A stretch of 33,684 nucleotides of DNA from Chromobacterium piscinae (GCF_021129175.1 NZ_JAJOHV010000051.1:1-33684); one strand, 5' to 3'. Positions 15,477-23,106 are shown, counted from the first letter of the stretch. Program-made: numbers and translations. Notes: generated by a model from the sequence alone, not told the origin.

Positions 15477-16565
15477 TCATTGGCGTGGGCTGTCCAGACG
15501 TTCCACCATCGCGCGGATGGCGGACATCTGCGGCGCCGTTTTGGCGTAGAAATCGGGCTGGGCCGGATCTTTGCTGCTATAGCCCCAGAAGTCCCAGCAG
15601 CCTTGCGGGTTGCGTTTCGGGTCGGTGCGGATTTGCGGGTACAACACGATGATGCGGTTGCGGTCGGCCATTTCGTTGAAGCCGGTGCTGGTGTAATAGC
15701 GGTTGCCGATGCGGCTGTCTTCCTGAGTGCAGCCGTGGAATACCACGTGCACGCGGCAGCTCTGCTTGCGGCAGTCGGCCGGAACGTAGACGTGGCCGAT
15801 GTTGGACAGGCCGGTATAGCGGCCCTTGGAGAACTCGGCCTGGTCGAAGTCCAGCAGCTCGCCGGCCAGTTTGCTTGTCGGCGGCTTCAGATCGCTGCCG
15901 TACAGCTGGCGCAGAATGTCCTGCGATTGCATGAAGCCGCAGTTGTTGAGGTTGGTTTTGGTGCTGCCGGCGGCGGGAGATACATTGACCGGGCAGGCCT
16001 CGTCGCCGGGGTTGGAGGTGAGCAGCGCATGGCCGGCGTTGACGTTGTCCACATAGCGTATCTGCGCGTCCGGCACGCCGGCGTTCTGGTAGAAGGCACG
16101 GGTTTGCGCCACTACCTTGGGATAGACCACGCTGTCGGACGCGCCGGTGAAGATGTACAGCCGCTGGCGCTTGATATTGTCCACCGGGTCGATCGCGCCC
16201 TGCTTGGCGAACTGCTGGGCTTCTTTCCAGGCGGCCGCGCCGGACGGTGCCGCGCCCTGCGGTCGCATGCACTGGTTGCTGGCGGTCATCATGAAGCGGT
16301 TGGCGCCGCCCAGCTTATTCAGGCCGGCGCAATAGAACGGGCCGCCGGCGACGATGCCGGCGCCGGCCACGCTAGCGGAATAGGTAACGCTGTACTGGGC
16401 GGCCATGAAGGCGCCGGAGGACAGGCCGGACACCGTGTTTTGCGCCGGATCGGCGCCCAAGGCGGGCAAAGGCGGCGCGCTGGCGGCCAGCGCCTGTCCA
16501 GAGGCCAGAGCGGCCAGCAGCGGCGCGGCGCGAAGTAGCAGGGAAAATGGGTGATGAGGATGCAT
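15477..16565 (-). CDS. Secreted PHB-depolymerase-type esterase (catalytic domain type 2)
   Basis: The 362-residue protein has an N-terminal signal peptide (residues 1-28, ending ASGQALA). The lipase box GLSSGAF has its nucleophile at Ser49, close to the N-terminus as in type 2 short-chain PHA depolymerases. FTGASDSVVYP (catalytic Asp), NAGHALLT (catalytic His) and VVFHGCTQ (oxyanion region) follow in order. No substrate-binding or linker domain follows the catalytic domain, so it probably acts in the periplasm or on soluble oligomers. It hydrolyses ester bonds of 3-hydroxyalkanoates. An AGGAG site precedes ATG 16565. It is coupled to the following helical protein. Its presence inside a reb locus is unexpected. 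Confidence 0.9.
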   Translation of the reverse strand: MHPHHPFSLLLRAAPLLAALASGQALAASAPPLPALGADPAQNTVSGLSSGAFMAAQYSVTYSASVAGAGIVAGGPFYCAGLNKLGGANRFMMTASNQCMRPQGAAPSGAAAWKEAQQFAKQGAIDPVDNIKRQRLYIFTGASDSVVYPKVVAQTRAFYQNAGVPDAQIRYVDNVNAGHALLTSNPGDEACPVNVSPAAGSTKTNLNNCGFMQSQDILRQLYGSDLKPPTSKLAGELLDFDQAEFSKGRYTGLSNIGHVYVPADCRKQSCRVHVVFHGCTQEDSRIGNRYYTSTGFNEMADRNRIIVLYPQIRTDPKRNPQGCWDFWGYSSKDPAQPDFYAKTAPQMSAIRAMVERLDSPRQ

Positions 16566-16594
16566 GGTTTGGTTCTCCTGAGTGGTGGCGAAGC

Positions 16595-17002
16595 TTACTT
16601 TTCCAACTTCTGCAACTCGTTGATACCTGACCAGCCTATGAAGATCAGCCCTAATTCGGTGGAACCGAATGAGTATGGCAGACCCGCCAGGACTCCCATG
16701 GCTAGCCCTTTGGCCAGGGCCGCGCCTGGCTCGTCCTTGTCCACCCAGCGCTGGGTCAGCGCGGCGCTGAGGGTGGTGAACAGCAGCAGCAGCAGCCCGG
16801 CCAGCAGAAAGAAGCGAATCCTGTCTGGCAATGGCATCGCCTTGGCCATGTCCAGCAGCATCACGTCCCACAACTTGTCCGACGCCAGCGCCACGATGGC
16901 GGACAAGAGGTGGACCGGGCTTTTGCCCAGTTCCGGGATGTTGCCGCGCAGGATGCCCGGTTGCGGGGTGGCGGAGCGGGTGTCCTGATCGGCGGTGTCC
17001 AT
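16595..17002 (-). CDS. Small two-helix membrane protein, unknown function
   Basis: The 135-residue protein starts MDTADQDTRSATPQ with a soluble N-terminal segment. A hydrophobic helix lies near residues 66-85 (FFLLAGLLLLLFTTLSAAL), a polar loop (WVDKDEPG) follows, and a Gly-rich second helix near 95-125 ends LIFIGWSGINEL. I recognise no family. It lies 29 bp upstream of the depolymerase gene on the same strand and is likely cotranscribed with it. The two-helix plan with charged ends could suit a pore-forming or holin-like protein for the lysozyme, but nothing in the sequence proves that. Confidence 0.7.
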   Translation of the reverse strand: MDTADQDTRSATPQPGILRGNIPELGKSPVHLLSAIVALASDKLWDVMLLDMAKAMPLPDRIRFFLLAGLLLLLFTTLSAALTQRWVDKDEPGAALAKGLAMGVLAGLPYSFGSTELGLIFIGWSGINELQKLEK

Positions 17003-17370
17003 GGCATGGCGTCTCGGTTGATGAAGCGCGCGGCGCAAGCGGCGGCCTGGCCGCGCCGTGGGTATTGATGGGACGGCGAATAGGCTTTGTCGTGAACGGT
17101 GTTGGACCCATAGCGGGGGCGGCCACAGGCCATACCTGGGGGATGCGGCGCGGCATTGGATGTCGGTGAGCGTGGCGGTTAGTACGCATGGGGGAATGAG
17201 GGCGAGGAGGTGATCGCGGGTGCGGCCCGTTGGTCCAACCTGCGTTACCGCCGCATCCAGACATGTGATGTGGTGTCGCCACGGCGGCATGGGATGGTGG
17301 ACTGCCCGAACGGTCTGGTGGGCTTAGACTTGTGGCGTGTGAGAGTGGGCTTTTCCGCGGGGACCCACAT
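17003..17370. other. Intergenic region, no gene seen
   Basis: No supported gene lies in these 368 bp between the small membrane protein gene and the transposase-family gene, which are divergent. Promoters for both should lie here, but no convincing sigma-70 boxes or palindromes stand out. Confidence 0.5.
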
Positions 17371-17889
17371 ATGGCCCGTTTTCGGCGAGACCGCCTGTCT
17401 GGCGGGTGCTATTTCTTCACCGTGGTGACCGAGCGCCGGCAACCTATTTTGTTGGAACCCGATGTGCGCGCCACCTTGCGCGAGGCCATCCTGGCGGTGC
17501 GGCGAGAGCGGCCATTCGCTATTGATGGCTGGGTTCTGTTGCCGGACCACTTGCATGCGATCTGGAGCATGCCGGATGGAGGCGCCGATTACGCGATGTG
17601 TTGGCGCGAAATCAAGCCGCGAGTCACCCGCTTGGTGGGGAAACGGTATTTCCGGGCAGAATGGCAGAGCGTCCACCGTGCCGCCAAAGGATGCGGCACC
17701 TTGTGGCGGCACCGCTATTGGGAACATCGCATCCGCGATAAAGCCGATTTCACCGCACATTTGGATGATGTGCATTTCAACCCAGTCAAGCATGGCATCG
17801 CCGCCATAGCGGCGGAGTGGCCATATTCCATCTTCCACTGTTACGTCCAGGCCGGATGGTATCCTATCGATTGGGGTGAAAAACCGTAG
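17371..17889 (+). CDS. REP-associated tyrosine transposase (RAYT, Y1_Tnp family)
   Basis: The 172-residue protein starts MARFRRDRLSGGCYFFTVVT, the usual RAYT N-terminus. The HUH-type metal motif is HLHAIW at residues 60-65 in LLPDHLHAIW. YWEHRIRD and FNPVKHG follow. RAYTs are domesticated IS200-like nucleases that cut REP hairpins. In relatives the segment before FNPVKHG usually reads DYIH with the catalytic Tyr; here it reads DDVH, so the expected Tyr appears to be Asp (GAT instead of TAT). It may be inactive or use another Tyr. Its stop codon lies inside a REP-like hairpin. It is the only plus-strand gene in the reb locus. Confidence 0.88.
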   Translation: MARFRRDRLSGGCYFFTVVTERRQPILLEPDVRATLREAILAVRRERPFAIDGWVLLPDHLHAIWSMPDGGADYAMCWREIKPRVTRLVGKRYFRAEWQSVHRAAKGCGTLWRHRYWEHRIRDKADFTAHLDDVHFNPVKHGIAAIAAEWPYSIFHCYVQAGWYPIDWGEKP

Positions 17890-17922
17890 CGCGGGTTGGC
17901 CTCTTGGGCCTATCCGCGCTAC
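17886..17922. repeat. REP-like hairpin at the RAYT stop codon
   Basis: GTAGCGCGG (17886-17894) pairs with CCGCGCTAC (17914-17922), and an inner GGCC/GGCC pair extends the stem. The structure starts in the RAYT stop codon, as expected for the REP element served by such a protein. It could also end transcription between the convergent RAYT and orphan genes. Confidence 0.7.
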
Positions 17923-17936
17923 CTGGTTACTCGGGT

Positions 17937-18779
17937 TCAATTTTTAGATTTGTATTTGAGCCACTTTTCTTGAGCCCAACGCGTGGTAAAACCTAAGTTG
18001 ATTGCGGCGATGAGCATGTCTCCTGACGATCCATATGGATTTCCCAGAAAAGTACCTTCACCAGTGCCTAGAAATGATTCATTTTTTCTAGAGACCCAAT
18101 TGTATGAGTTTGCCTCAAGAATGGAATCTATTTGTTCTAAGACGTCTTCACCGTAAAAGGCCTTAAATTTTTCTCTTCCATGCTCGAAGTAGTCGTAGAT
18201 CCAGTCCGTTTTTTGCCATAATAGCGTGCCCAGTTTGCAGTTCATGTAATCAACGGGGCCTGATATGAATGGGACTGGGAATTGTCCTTTTCCAGCGCGT
18301 GCCATGAAATAACAATTGTCTGTCTTTATGCAGGCGTGGGCAAGTGCGCCATTGAGTGCATGGCAATCGGTGGTGATGGCTGTTAATCCACCTCCAGTTA
18401 TTTTTTCCCCCGCTAACTCAGTATCTATGGAAAACTCACCACTGGTTGGTGCAAAAACTTTATCGCCTGTTCCAAATGTTGCGACTCTATCCTCATCAGT
18501 TGAATCGAGTATGGTTGGTCTTCCTAGCATCAGCATGAAGGAGTCTAGAGCGCGATGTGACAGATCAGACGTATTTTTCGGTGGCATTATTCTGTTTATG
18601 AAAGCGTATTTGTGCCCGCCCCATATGTGGGTTTCTGAATCAATGACTAATTGGTCTTCTGGCTTTAGATGCAATATTCTCTGCATGGTTGTTTTGTCTA
18701 TTTTTTTTATTATATCGGTCCCGTAAATTGGGAGGTCGGTCAGCATTTGCTTTATGAATAATTTTGAATTTTTTAGCAT
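17937..18779 (-). CDS. A+T-rich orphan gene, unknown function
   Basis: The 280-residue protein matches nothing I recognise. It has no signal peptide or membrane helix. It contains Trp/Gly motifs such as DSETHIWGGHKYAF, GGGLTAITTDCHALNG and GTGEGTFLGNPYGSSGD. Its codon use is markedly A+T-rich (many TTT, AAA, ATA) compared with its G+C-rich neighbours, a sign of horizontal acquisition. ATG 18779 follows GGAG at good spacing; earlier in-frame ATGs at 18791 and 18821 are possible. It lies between the Reb-like fusion gene and a REP/transposase end, so it may be cargo inserted in the locus or an R-body-linked effector. Confidence 0.8.
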   Translation of the reverse strand: MLKNSKLFIKQMLTDLPIYGTDIIKKIDKTTMQRILHLKPEDQLVIDSETHIWGGHKYAFINRIMPPKNTSDLSHRALDSFMLMLGRPTILDSTDEDRVATFGTGDKVFAPTSGEFSIDTELAGEKITGGGLTAITTDCHALNGALAHACIKTDNCYFMARAGKGQFPVPFISGPVDYMNCKLGTLLWQKTDWIYDYFEHGREKFKAFYGEDVLEQIDSILEANSYNWVSRKNESFLGTGEGTFLGNPYGSSGDMLIAAINLGFTTRWAQEKWLKYKSKN

Positions 18780-18925
18780 CTTAAACTCCATCCGGTGGAT
18801 AGTTGAAGGGGCTGTCATCAATTGTTGCTCGAGTGGTGCAGGGCAGTGTCAAATGATCTTTAAATATGCCTCTTTGTATTGGTATTTGCATGGGGATGTT
18901 TATGAGATTTTTGGTTAGATTGATA

Positions 18926-19657
18926 TTAATTGACTTTTTTCCCAAGAATCGCCTGGTACTTATTTAGACTCTGATCAATCTTATCCAAAGCAATATGTGC
19001 GGCTTCGCCTTCCATAGCGCCGGCCGCCGCGGCCACCGCCGCGGCGGTGCCGACCAGTAGATCGGTAATCAAGATCCCCAGCGCGTCTTCGACGCCGCCC
19101 TTGATGTCCTCGGCGGCGAATTTCTCGGTCATGTTTTTCAGCAGCACGCTCTTGCTGGCCAGGGCCAGTTTGCTGGCGCCGTCGAAGTAGTTGGCGCCGG
19201 CCTGGGCCACCAAGCCGCTGGCCTGGGTGATCATCATGTTGGGCGCGACGGCGATCTGGTTGCCGGCGTAGGCGGCGGTTTCGCTGTTGGTGAGCTGCAC
19301 CGCTTGCACGATCTTGCTGTTCAGCGCGTCGGTACCGCCGCCGCCGCCGGGCGCGGTGCTGAGCTTCTCGGTGAAGCCGCGCAGCGGGCTGGAGGAAGGG
19401 GGCGGGGAGGCGGGCTGGGGCGGCGGTTCGGGCGCGGAGGCGGATGGCGGCGCCTTGGGGCTCGCCGCGTCGGCGGGAGATGCCGCCGCCGCCTTGTCTC
19501 CATCTGGCGCGGCTTGCGCGTCGCTTGCGCCGGAGACGGAGGGCGCTGTAGCGTCCGCTGCGGCTTGAGGGCTGTCCACAGGCGGGATTTCGGCCGGCGA
19601 TGCCGGCGTTTTGTCGCCGCCGCCAAACTTATTCTTGATCAGGTCTGTCAGGCCCAT
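18926..19657 (-). CDS. Reb-like domain protein with Pro/Ala-rich N-terminal arm
   Basis: The 243-residue protein begins with a short charged helix (MGLTDLIKNKFGGG). Residues 15-92 are a Pro/Ala/Ser-rich linker with a PPP-PPSSS run. A segment at about 110-175 parallels RebB: LNSKIVQAVQLTNSE aligns with the family's ITDAVTQTNV, and the Ala-rich helix pattern continues. Residues 187-215 form an Ala/Gly-rich hydrophobic stretch (GILITDLLVGTAAAVAAAAGA) that could enter a membrane. The C-terminus is a charged helix. GGGAGG precedes the ATG. It lies 26 bp after a rebB gene. It may be a modified R-body subunit, such as a tip or anchor; that is inference. Confidence 0.82.
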   Translation of the reverse strand: MGLTDLIKNKFGGGDKTPASPAEIPPVDSPQAAADATAPSVSGASDAQAAPDGDKAAAASPADAASPKAPPSASAPEPPPQPASPPPSSSPLRGFTEKLSTAPGGGGGTDALNSKIVQAVQLTNSETAAYAGNQIAVAPNMMITQASGLVAQAGANYFDGASKLALASKSVLLKNMTEKFAAEDIKGGVEDALGILITDLLVGTAAAVAAAAGAMEGEAAHIALDKIDQSLNKYQAILGKKVN

Positions 19658-19683
19658 GCTTCCATCCTCCCTGGTTTATCGGG

Positions 19684-19920
19684 TCAGCTCTTCTCGCCGA
19701 CGGACAGGATCATCGCTACCGCCTTGGAAATCACCGCGCTATTGATCTGGTTCAGCGCCTGCTGGCTGTGCACCGAGTTTTGCAGCGCCAGGCCGGCGGA
19801 GTGGCTGGCCACCTGGTATAGCGCGGCCATGGCCTGGGCTGGGGCTTCGGCCACGACCTTGACGTTGGTCTGGGTGACTGCGTCGGTGATCTGTCCGTTG
19901 ACTGAGGCGTTGTCTGCCAT
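19684..19920 (-). CDS. rebB: Short RebB-family R-body protein
   Basis: The 78-residue protein has the RebB core GQITDAVTQTNVKVVAEAPA at residues 9-28, then MAALYQVASHSAGLALQNSV and SQQALNQINSAVISKAVAM. It lacks the last ~25 residues (NLTSLLTVLQS end) of the three tandem copies and ends ILSVGEKS. It lies 6 kb from the triplet in the same orientation, just before the Reb-like fusion gene. The split layout suggests distinct roles, for example nucleation against bulk polymer. CAGGAGC precedes ATG 19920. Confidence 0.92.
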   Translation of the reverse strand: MADNASVNGQITDAVTQTNVKVVAEAPAQAMAALYQVASHSAGLALQNSVHSQQALNQINSAVISKAVAMILSVGEKS

Positions 19921-20016
19921 GTTTGCTCCTGGATCGCGGGTGAGGTTGATGAGGGCGCGGCATGCGCTTGCCATACGGACGCGTCGCCATGAAGGGTGTG
20001 AAAAGTTTTTCCGGCG

Positions 20017-20820
20017 TTACAAATCCAGGCTGCCGGCGCGGATGGCGGCCAGCGCTTTTTGGTACGGTTCCGGCGACACGCAGATGTCGCCGTAGAACGG
20101 GGTGTCGTAGATCAGGATGATGGCCAGCACGATGGAGATTGAGGTGGCCATCGCGCAGCTGAGAAAGAAGTGCACGCCTTTGCTTGGCACGTGCATCAGC
20201 CAGGCGAAAAACACCAGCAGCACTTCGCCTATCAGGCTGATGCACCAGATTTCCCATGGAATGGTCATCGCCTGGTTGAACAGCCGGGTGTGGCGGCTGG
20301 CGTAGAGCTCGTCAAGCGCGCCTTGCGCCAGGGCCAGGTATTGGGCTTCTTTGCGGTTGGCGGGATAGACCGTGGACAGGATGTGGCTCAGCCGGCCCAA
20401 CTGCGGGGATGACACGGGCACGGCTTCGCCTTTTTGTTGAAGCGGCCACTCGCGCTGGATGACGGCGTCGAGATAATCCCGCAGCCCGTCCTGCATCTTG
20501 AGGCGAGAGCCCGGCAGGCCTTGCGCGCTCAGCCGGTACAGCGAGGCGGCGAGGCCGGCTTCGCGTTCGGCGACTTCAATCGAGGTGTCGAAATGGGCGA
20601 TGGCGCGCACCAGGAGCGCGGCGATGATCAAGCCGTAGAAAATGCCGACTACGGCGATGATGACGCCAACCTCCGCGCTCTGCAGCTGGGTGATGTGCGA
20701 CGGCGCGAGCTTGCGCATGAAGAAGTGGATGGCGACCGCCAGCGCGCAGCCGGACGCGGCCCAGGCCGCGATCTGCAGCGACGATGGCAGTGAAATGAAG
20801 TGCAACAGCATGAAGTTCAT
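20017..20820 (-). CDS. DUF4239-type four-helix membrane protein
   Basis: The 267-residue protein has two N-terminal membrane helices (about 14-35 and 50-72), a cytosolic helical domain (75-180) and two C-terminal helices (about 186-206 and 213-235). It ends with the family's DTPFYGDICVSPEPYQKAL. This is the bestrophin-like plan of DUF4239 proteins, whose function is unknown. GGAGA lies nine bases before ATG 20820; the in-frame ATG at 20835 lacks a ribosome site. It lies between the DUF2589 genes and the short rebB gene and should be in the same transcript. An ion-conducting role that alters pH or ions around R-bodies is a guess. Confidence 0.85.
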   Translation of the reverse strand: MNFMLLHFISLPSSLQIAAWAASGCALAVAIHFFMRKLAPSHITQLQSAEVGVIIAVVGIFYGLIIAALLVRAIAHFDTSIEVAEREAGLAASLYRLSAQGLPGSRLKMQDGLRDYLDAVIQREWPLQQKGEAVPVSSPQLGRLSHILSTVYPANRKEAQYLALAQGALDELYASRHTRLFNQAMTIPWEIWCISLIGEVLLVFFAWLMHVPSKGVHFFLSCAMATSISIVLAIILIYDTPFYGDICVSPEPYQKALAAIRAGSLDL

Positions 20821-20898
20821 CCTTGATGTCTCCATGGCTAGGGGCCAGGGAATCGGTGCGGAAGGTCCGGCGGAGGGGGGCGCTGGATGGCGTCCAGG

Positions 20899-21549
20899 TT
20901 AGGACTTGGCGTCTATCGGCAGCGGAGAGGCTTCCATGTTTCTGGCGAACGCTTGCAGCAATAGTTTGATGCCCTCCGGCATGGTTTGCTGTTCAGCCTT
21001 GATCTCCACGTGGTAGTGGGCGTTGTTGTCCTGGCTGCTGCCCTGTTTGTCTGCGCGCGATTGGGAGGATGAATGGGTGACCGAGCCCTTAAGCTCCACG
21101 CCGAACGCGCCCCAGCCGGCGCGCGCGTCCCAGCTGGCGTCGGCATCCTGCTTGCTGGCGCTTTGCTCGTCGCTGGCGCGTTCGAAACTGGACTTCACCT
21201 CCATGTCGAAGGCGATGTCCACCGAGCGGATGGCCAGCGTTGGCAGTTGCAGCAGGGTCAGCACTGGCAGATTCAGCGTCAGTGCCGATTGCGCCGGCGC
21301 GCCGTTCTCCGCCGGGCGTCCGGCGGACAGTTCGATGGCGACGGTCAGCGGCCGGTAGCCTGCCAGTTTGCCGTCGCTGCCGTTGACGCGGCTGAAGCCG
21401 CTTTCCAGCATGGATTGGGTCTGGGTCAATGCCAGGCTGTGCTGGGCTTGGACCGCCGCCTGCAAGGGGCCGCCTATCAGCGCTTTCATCGGTAGGCCGG
21501 AAAACTGCTGGGCCATGCTCAGCAGCTTGTCGTCGGATGGGGGGGACAT
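20899..21549 (-). CDS. DUF2589 domain protein
   Basis: The 216-residue protein shows the DUF2589 pattern: an N-terminal MAQQFSGLPMKALIGGPLQAAVQAQ, then LTLNLPVLTLLQLPTLAIRSVDIAFDMEV in the middle, and YHVEIKAEQQTMPEGIKLLLQAF at the end. The central strand reading IAFDMEVKSS is typical. The region around residues 115-180 is charged and low-complexity. There is no signal peptide or membrane helix. The function of the family is not known. AGGAGA precedes the ATG. It lies 27 bp after a smaller relative and belongs to the reb-locus operon. Confidence 0.87.
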   Translation of the reverse strand: MSPPSDDKLLSMAQQFSGLPMKALIGGPLQAAVQAQHSLALTQTQSMLESGFSRVNGSDGKLAGYRPLTVAIELSAGRPAENGAPAQSALTLNLPVLTLLQLPTLAIRSVDIAFDMEVKSSFERASDEQSASKQDADASWDARAGWGAFGVELKGSVTHSSSQSRADKQGSSQDNNAHYHVEIKAEQQTMPEGIKLLLQAFARNMEASPLPIDAKS

Positions 21550-21576
21550 GGTTTTCTCCTGGCTTTCTTATGAGGT

Positions 21577-22074
21577 TCAGGTGGGCAACTGGGCGTTCAG
21601 CAGTTTTTCGTAGGCGGCCACTATGCGCTGATAGCCGGCGGGCGGCTCCAGCCCCTGGATCACGATCTTGAGCTCGGCGGTCTGTTCGTCCTGGAGGCGC
21701 ATGGAGACCAGCACGTCGGCAGCGTCTTCGTCTTCGCCGCCATCGGGCGATTCGGCCAGCTCCAGCTTGAGGGTGGTCAGTATCTCCACCTGCTTGATGG
21801 CGAAGCTTTTCAGCGGCAGCAGCGTGATCAGCGGCACCTGCACTTCATGGTGCTCCAGCGCCACCGCGCCATTGCGGCTGACTTCGCGCGGCACGTTCAT
21901 GCCCACCATGCGCGCGGTCCAGGCGCCTTCAGGGAAGCTGAGCGAGGGGTCTTGATCTTGATCCGGCACGAAAAACTGCTGCAGCTCCTCGATGTGCTGA
22001 TGGCAGACGCTGCGCTGCGCCTCGATCACCGCTCGTTTCAGCCCGCTGATCAGCCTGCCCAGCGTGGCCGTCAT
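21577..22074 (-). CDS. DUF2589-like protein, shorter paralogue
   Basis: The 165-residue protein shares the plan of the following DUF2589 protein: an N-terminal helix pair, then VQVPLITLLPLKSFAIKQVEILTTLKLEL (compare LPVLTLLQLPTLAIRSVDIAFDMEV), and a C-terminal half ending LKIVIQGLEPPAGYQRIVAAYEKLL (compare IKAEQQTMPEGIKLLLQAF). The similarity is in pattern, not in close identity. Its ATG overlaps the upstream stop as ATGA, and GGAGA stands eight bases ahead, so it is coupled to the small membrane protein gene. It probably pairs with the larger DUF2589 protein. Confidence 0.78.
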   Translation of the reverse strand: MTATLGRLISGLKRAVIEAQRSVCHQHIEELQQFFVPDQDQDPSLSFPEGAWTARMVGMNVPREVSRNGAVALEHHEVQVPLITLLPLKSFAIKQVEILTTLKLELAESPDGGEDEDAADVLVSMRLQDEQTAELKIVIQGLEPPAGYQRIVAAYEKLLNAQLPT

Positions 22075-22466
22075 TTCTTCGCTCTCCGAACGGAGGAGAT
22101 GTGGTACGGCGATGTGGTCAGATTGCCTAGCCGGAAGGCGCGGCGCGGAGAAGGTGCCGCTGGACGCGGCGGCGCTTTTTCTCGGCCGGACGCCTGCCTC
22201 AGCAAGATGGCCATGCCCGCGACGAGCAAGGCGGCCAAGCCGCTATCCGCCGCCGCGGGCAACAAGGCCGGTTGCAGCGCGGCGACTGGGCGCAGTCGCA
22301 GCAGATCGCACAGCAGAAAGGCGGCGCCGATGCAGCAGAGGTCGAATAGCGGCAACTTCAAGGCGGCGCGGGAAGGAATCACGATGAGCATTCGCTCCAG
22401 CAGCAGCGCCAGCAAGGCGCATAGCGTCAGGATGCCGGGGAGCGAGGCGGGAAATGGGTTAGTCAT
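22071..22466 (-). CDS. Small membrane protein with basic tail, unknown
   Basis: The 131-residue protein has three hydrophobic segments at about residues 9-30, 40-57 and 74-91 and a basic C-terminal tail (RRAFRLGNL, SSVRRAKK). I recognise no family. It lies 46 bp after the sigma-factor gene and its stop overlaps the next start by 4 bp. The gene order (sigma factor, membrane protein, DUF2589 pair) suggests it could act as a membrane anchor or an anti-sigma-like partner, though it lacks a recognisable anti-sigma domain. Confidence 0.75.
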   Translation of the reverse strand: MTNPFPASLPGILTLCALLALLLERMLIVIPSRAALKLPLFDLCCIGAAFLLCDLLRLRPVAALQPALLPAAADSGLAALLVAGMAILLRQASGREKAPPRPAAPSPRRAFRLGNLTTSPYHISSVRRAKK

Positions 22467-22512
22467 GGCGCTGCAATCCTTTGTTTACGGTTGAAACCGC
22501 TGAATGCTTGCT

Positions 22513-23106
22513 TTAGGAACGGCTGTTTGCCGCCGCCGTGAAACCGGTTTCCAGCTGCTTGCGCAGCGCCTTGCGCAGCAGCTCCACTCGCTTGCGGGCC
22601 AGCGTTTCGCTGATGCCCAGCTGAGCTGCGATTTGCGGGTAGGGCAGGTCCTGTTCGAACTTCAGTTGAAACAAGCGCTGTTGCTCCGGTTTCAAGGTGT
22701 GGACGATTTCCTCCAGCCGAGCCAGTTGTTGTTGCAAAGTCAGCCACTGCTCCGGGGTGGGTGCGCTGCCCGCGCGCGCATGTATCGAATCGCTGTCCAG
22801 GTCGGCATCCGGATCCAGAACGCGGATTTCCCGACGCTGCCGGCGGACGAAATCCAGGAAGGCGTGGTTGAGCGCCAGGAACAGGAAGCCGGCGAGGTTC
22901 TGCACTTTGCCCGGCGAATGCTGAAGGTAAAGATGGACCTTGAGGGCGGTATCCGACAACAGCTCGTCGGCGCGGTGGACATCGCCTTTGCACAAATGAC
23001 GCGCCCGGCGCTGCAGTTTGGAGTAGACCTCGCGCCACACCGGCTCCAGGCAGCGGCCGAGGTCGGAAGGAGAAACCGTATTGTGGTTCAGCATTTCGCC
23101 ATCCAT
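22513..23106 (-). CDS. ECF-type (sigma-70 family) sigma factor
   Basis: The 197-residue protein has sigma region 2 at about residues 20-90 (SDTALKVHLYLQ, NLAGFLFLALNHAFLDFVRRQRRE) and region 4 at about 130-185 (LKPEQQRLFQLKFEQDLPYPQIAAQLGISETLARKRVELLRKAL), with no region 3, as in ECF factors. It directs RNA polymerase to a special promoter set. By position its targets are the reb genes; published reb loci also include a sigma factor and a Crp-type or similar activator. ATG 23106 has a weak ribosome site; ATG 23094 with GGATGG upstream is an alternative. A Crp/Fnr-like inverted repeat lies 52 bp upstream. Confidence 0.9.
   Translation of the reverse strand: MDGEMLNHNTVSPSDLGRCLEPVWREVYSKLQRRARHLCKGDVHRADELLSDTALKVHLYLQHSPGKVQNLAGFLFLALNHAFLDFVRRQRREIRVLDPDADLDSDSIHARAGSAPTPEQWLTLQQQLARLEEIVHTLKPEQQRLFQLKFEQDLPYPQIAAQLGISETLARKRVELLRKALRKQLETGFTAAANSRS

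Noticed and set aside
15477-17282. A 601-codon frame extending the PHB depolymerase upstream
   Set aside because: The extension overlaps the small membrane protein gene in another frame, and the start at 16565 begins a clear signal peptide.
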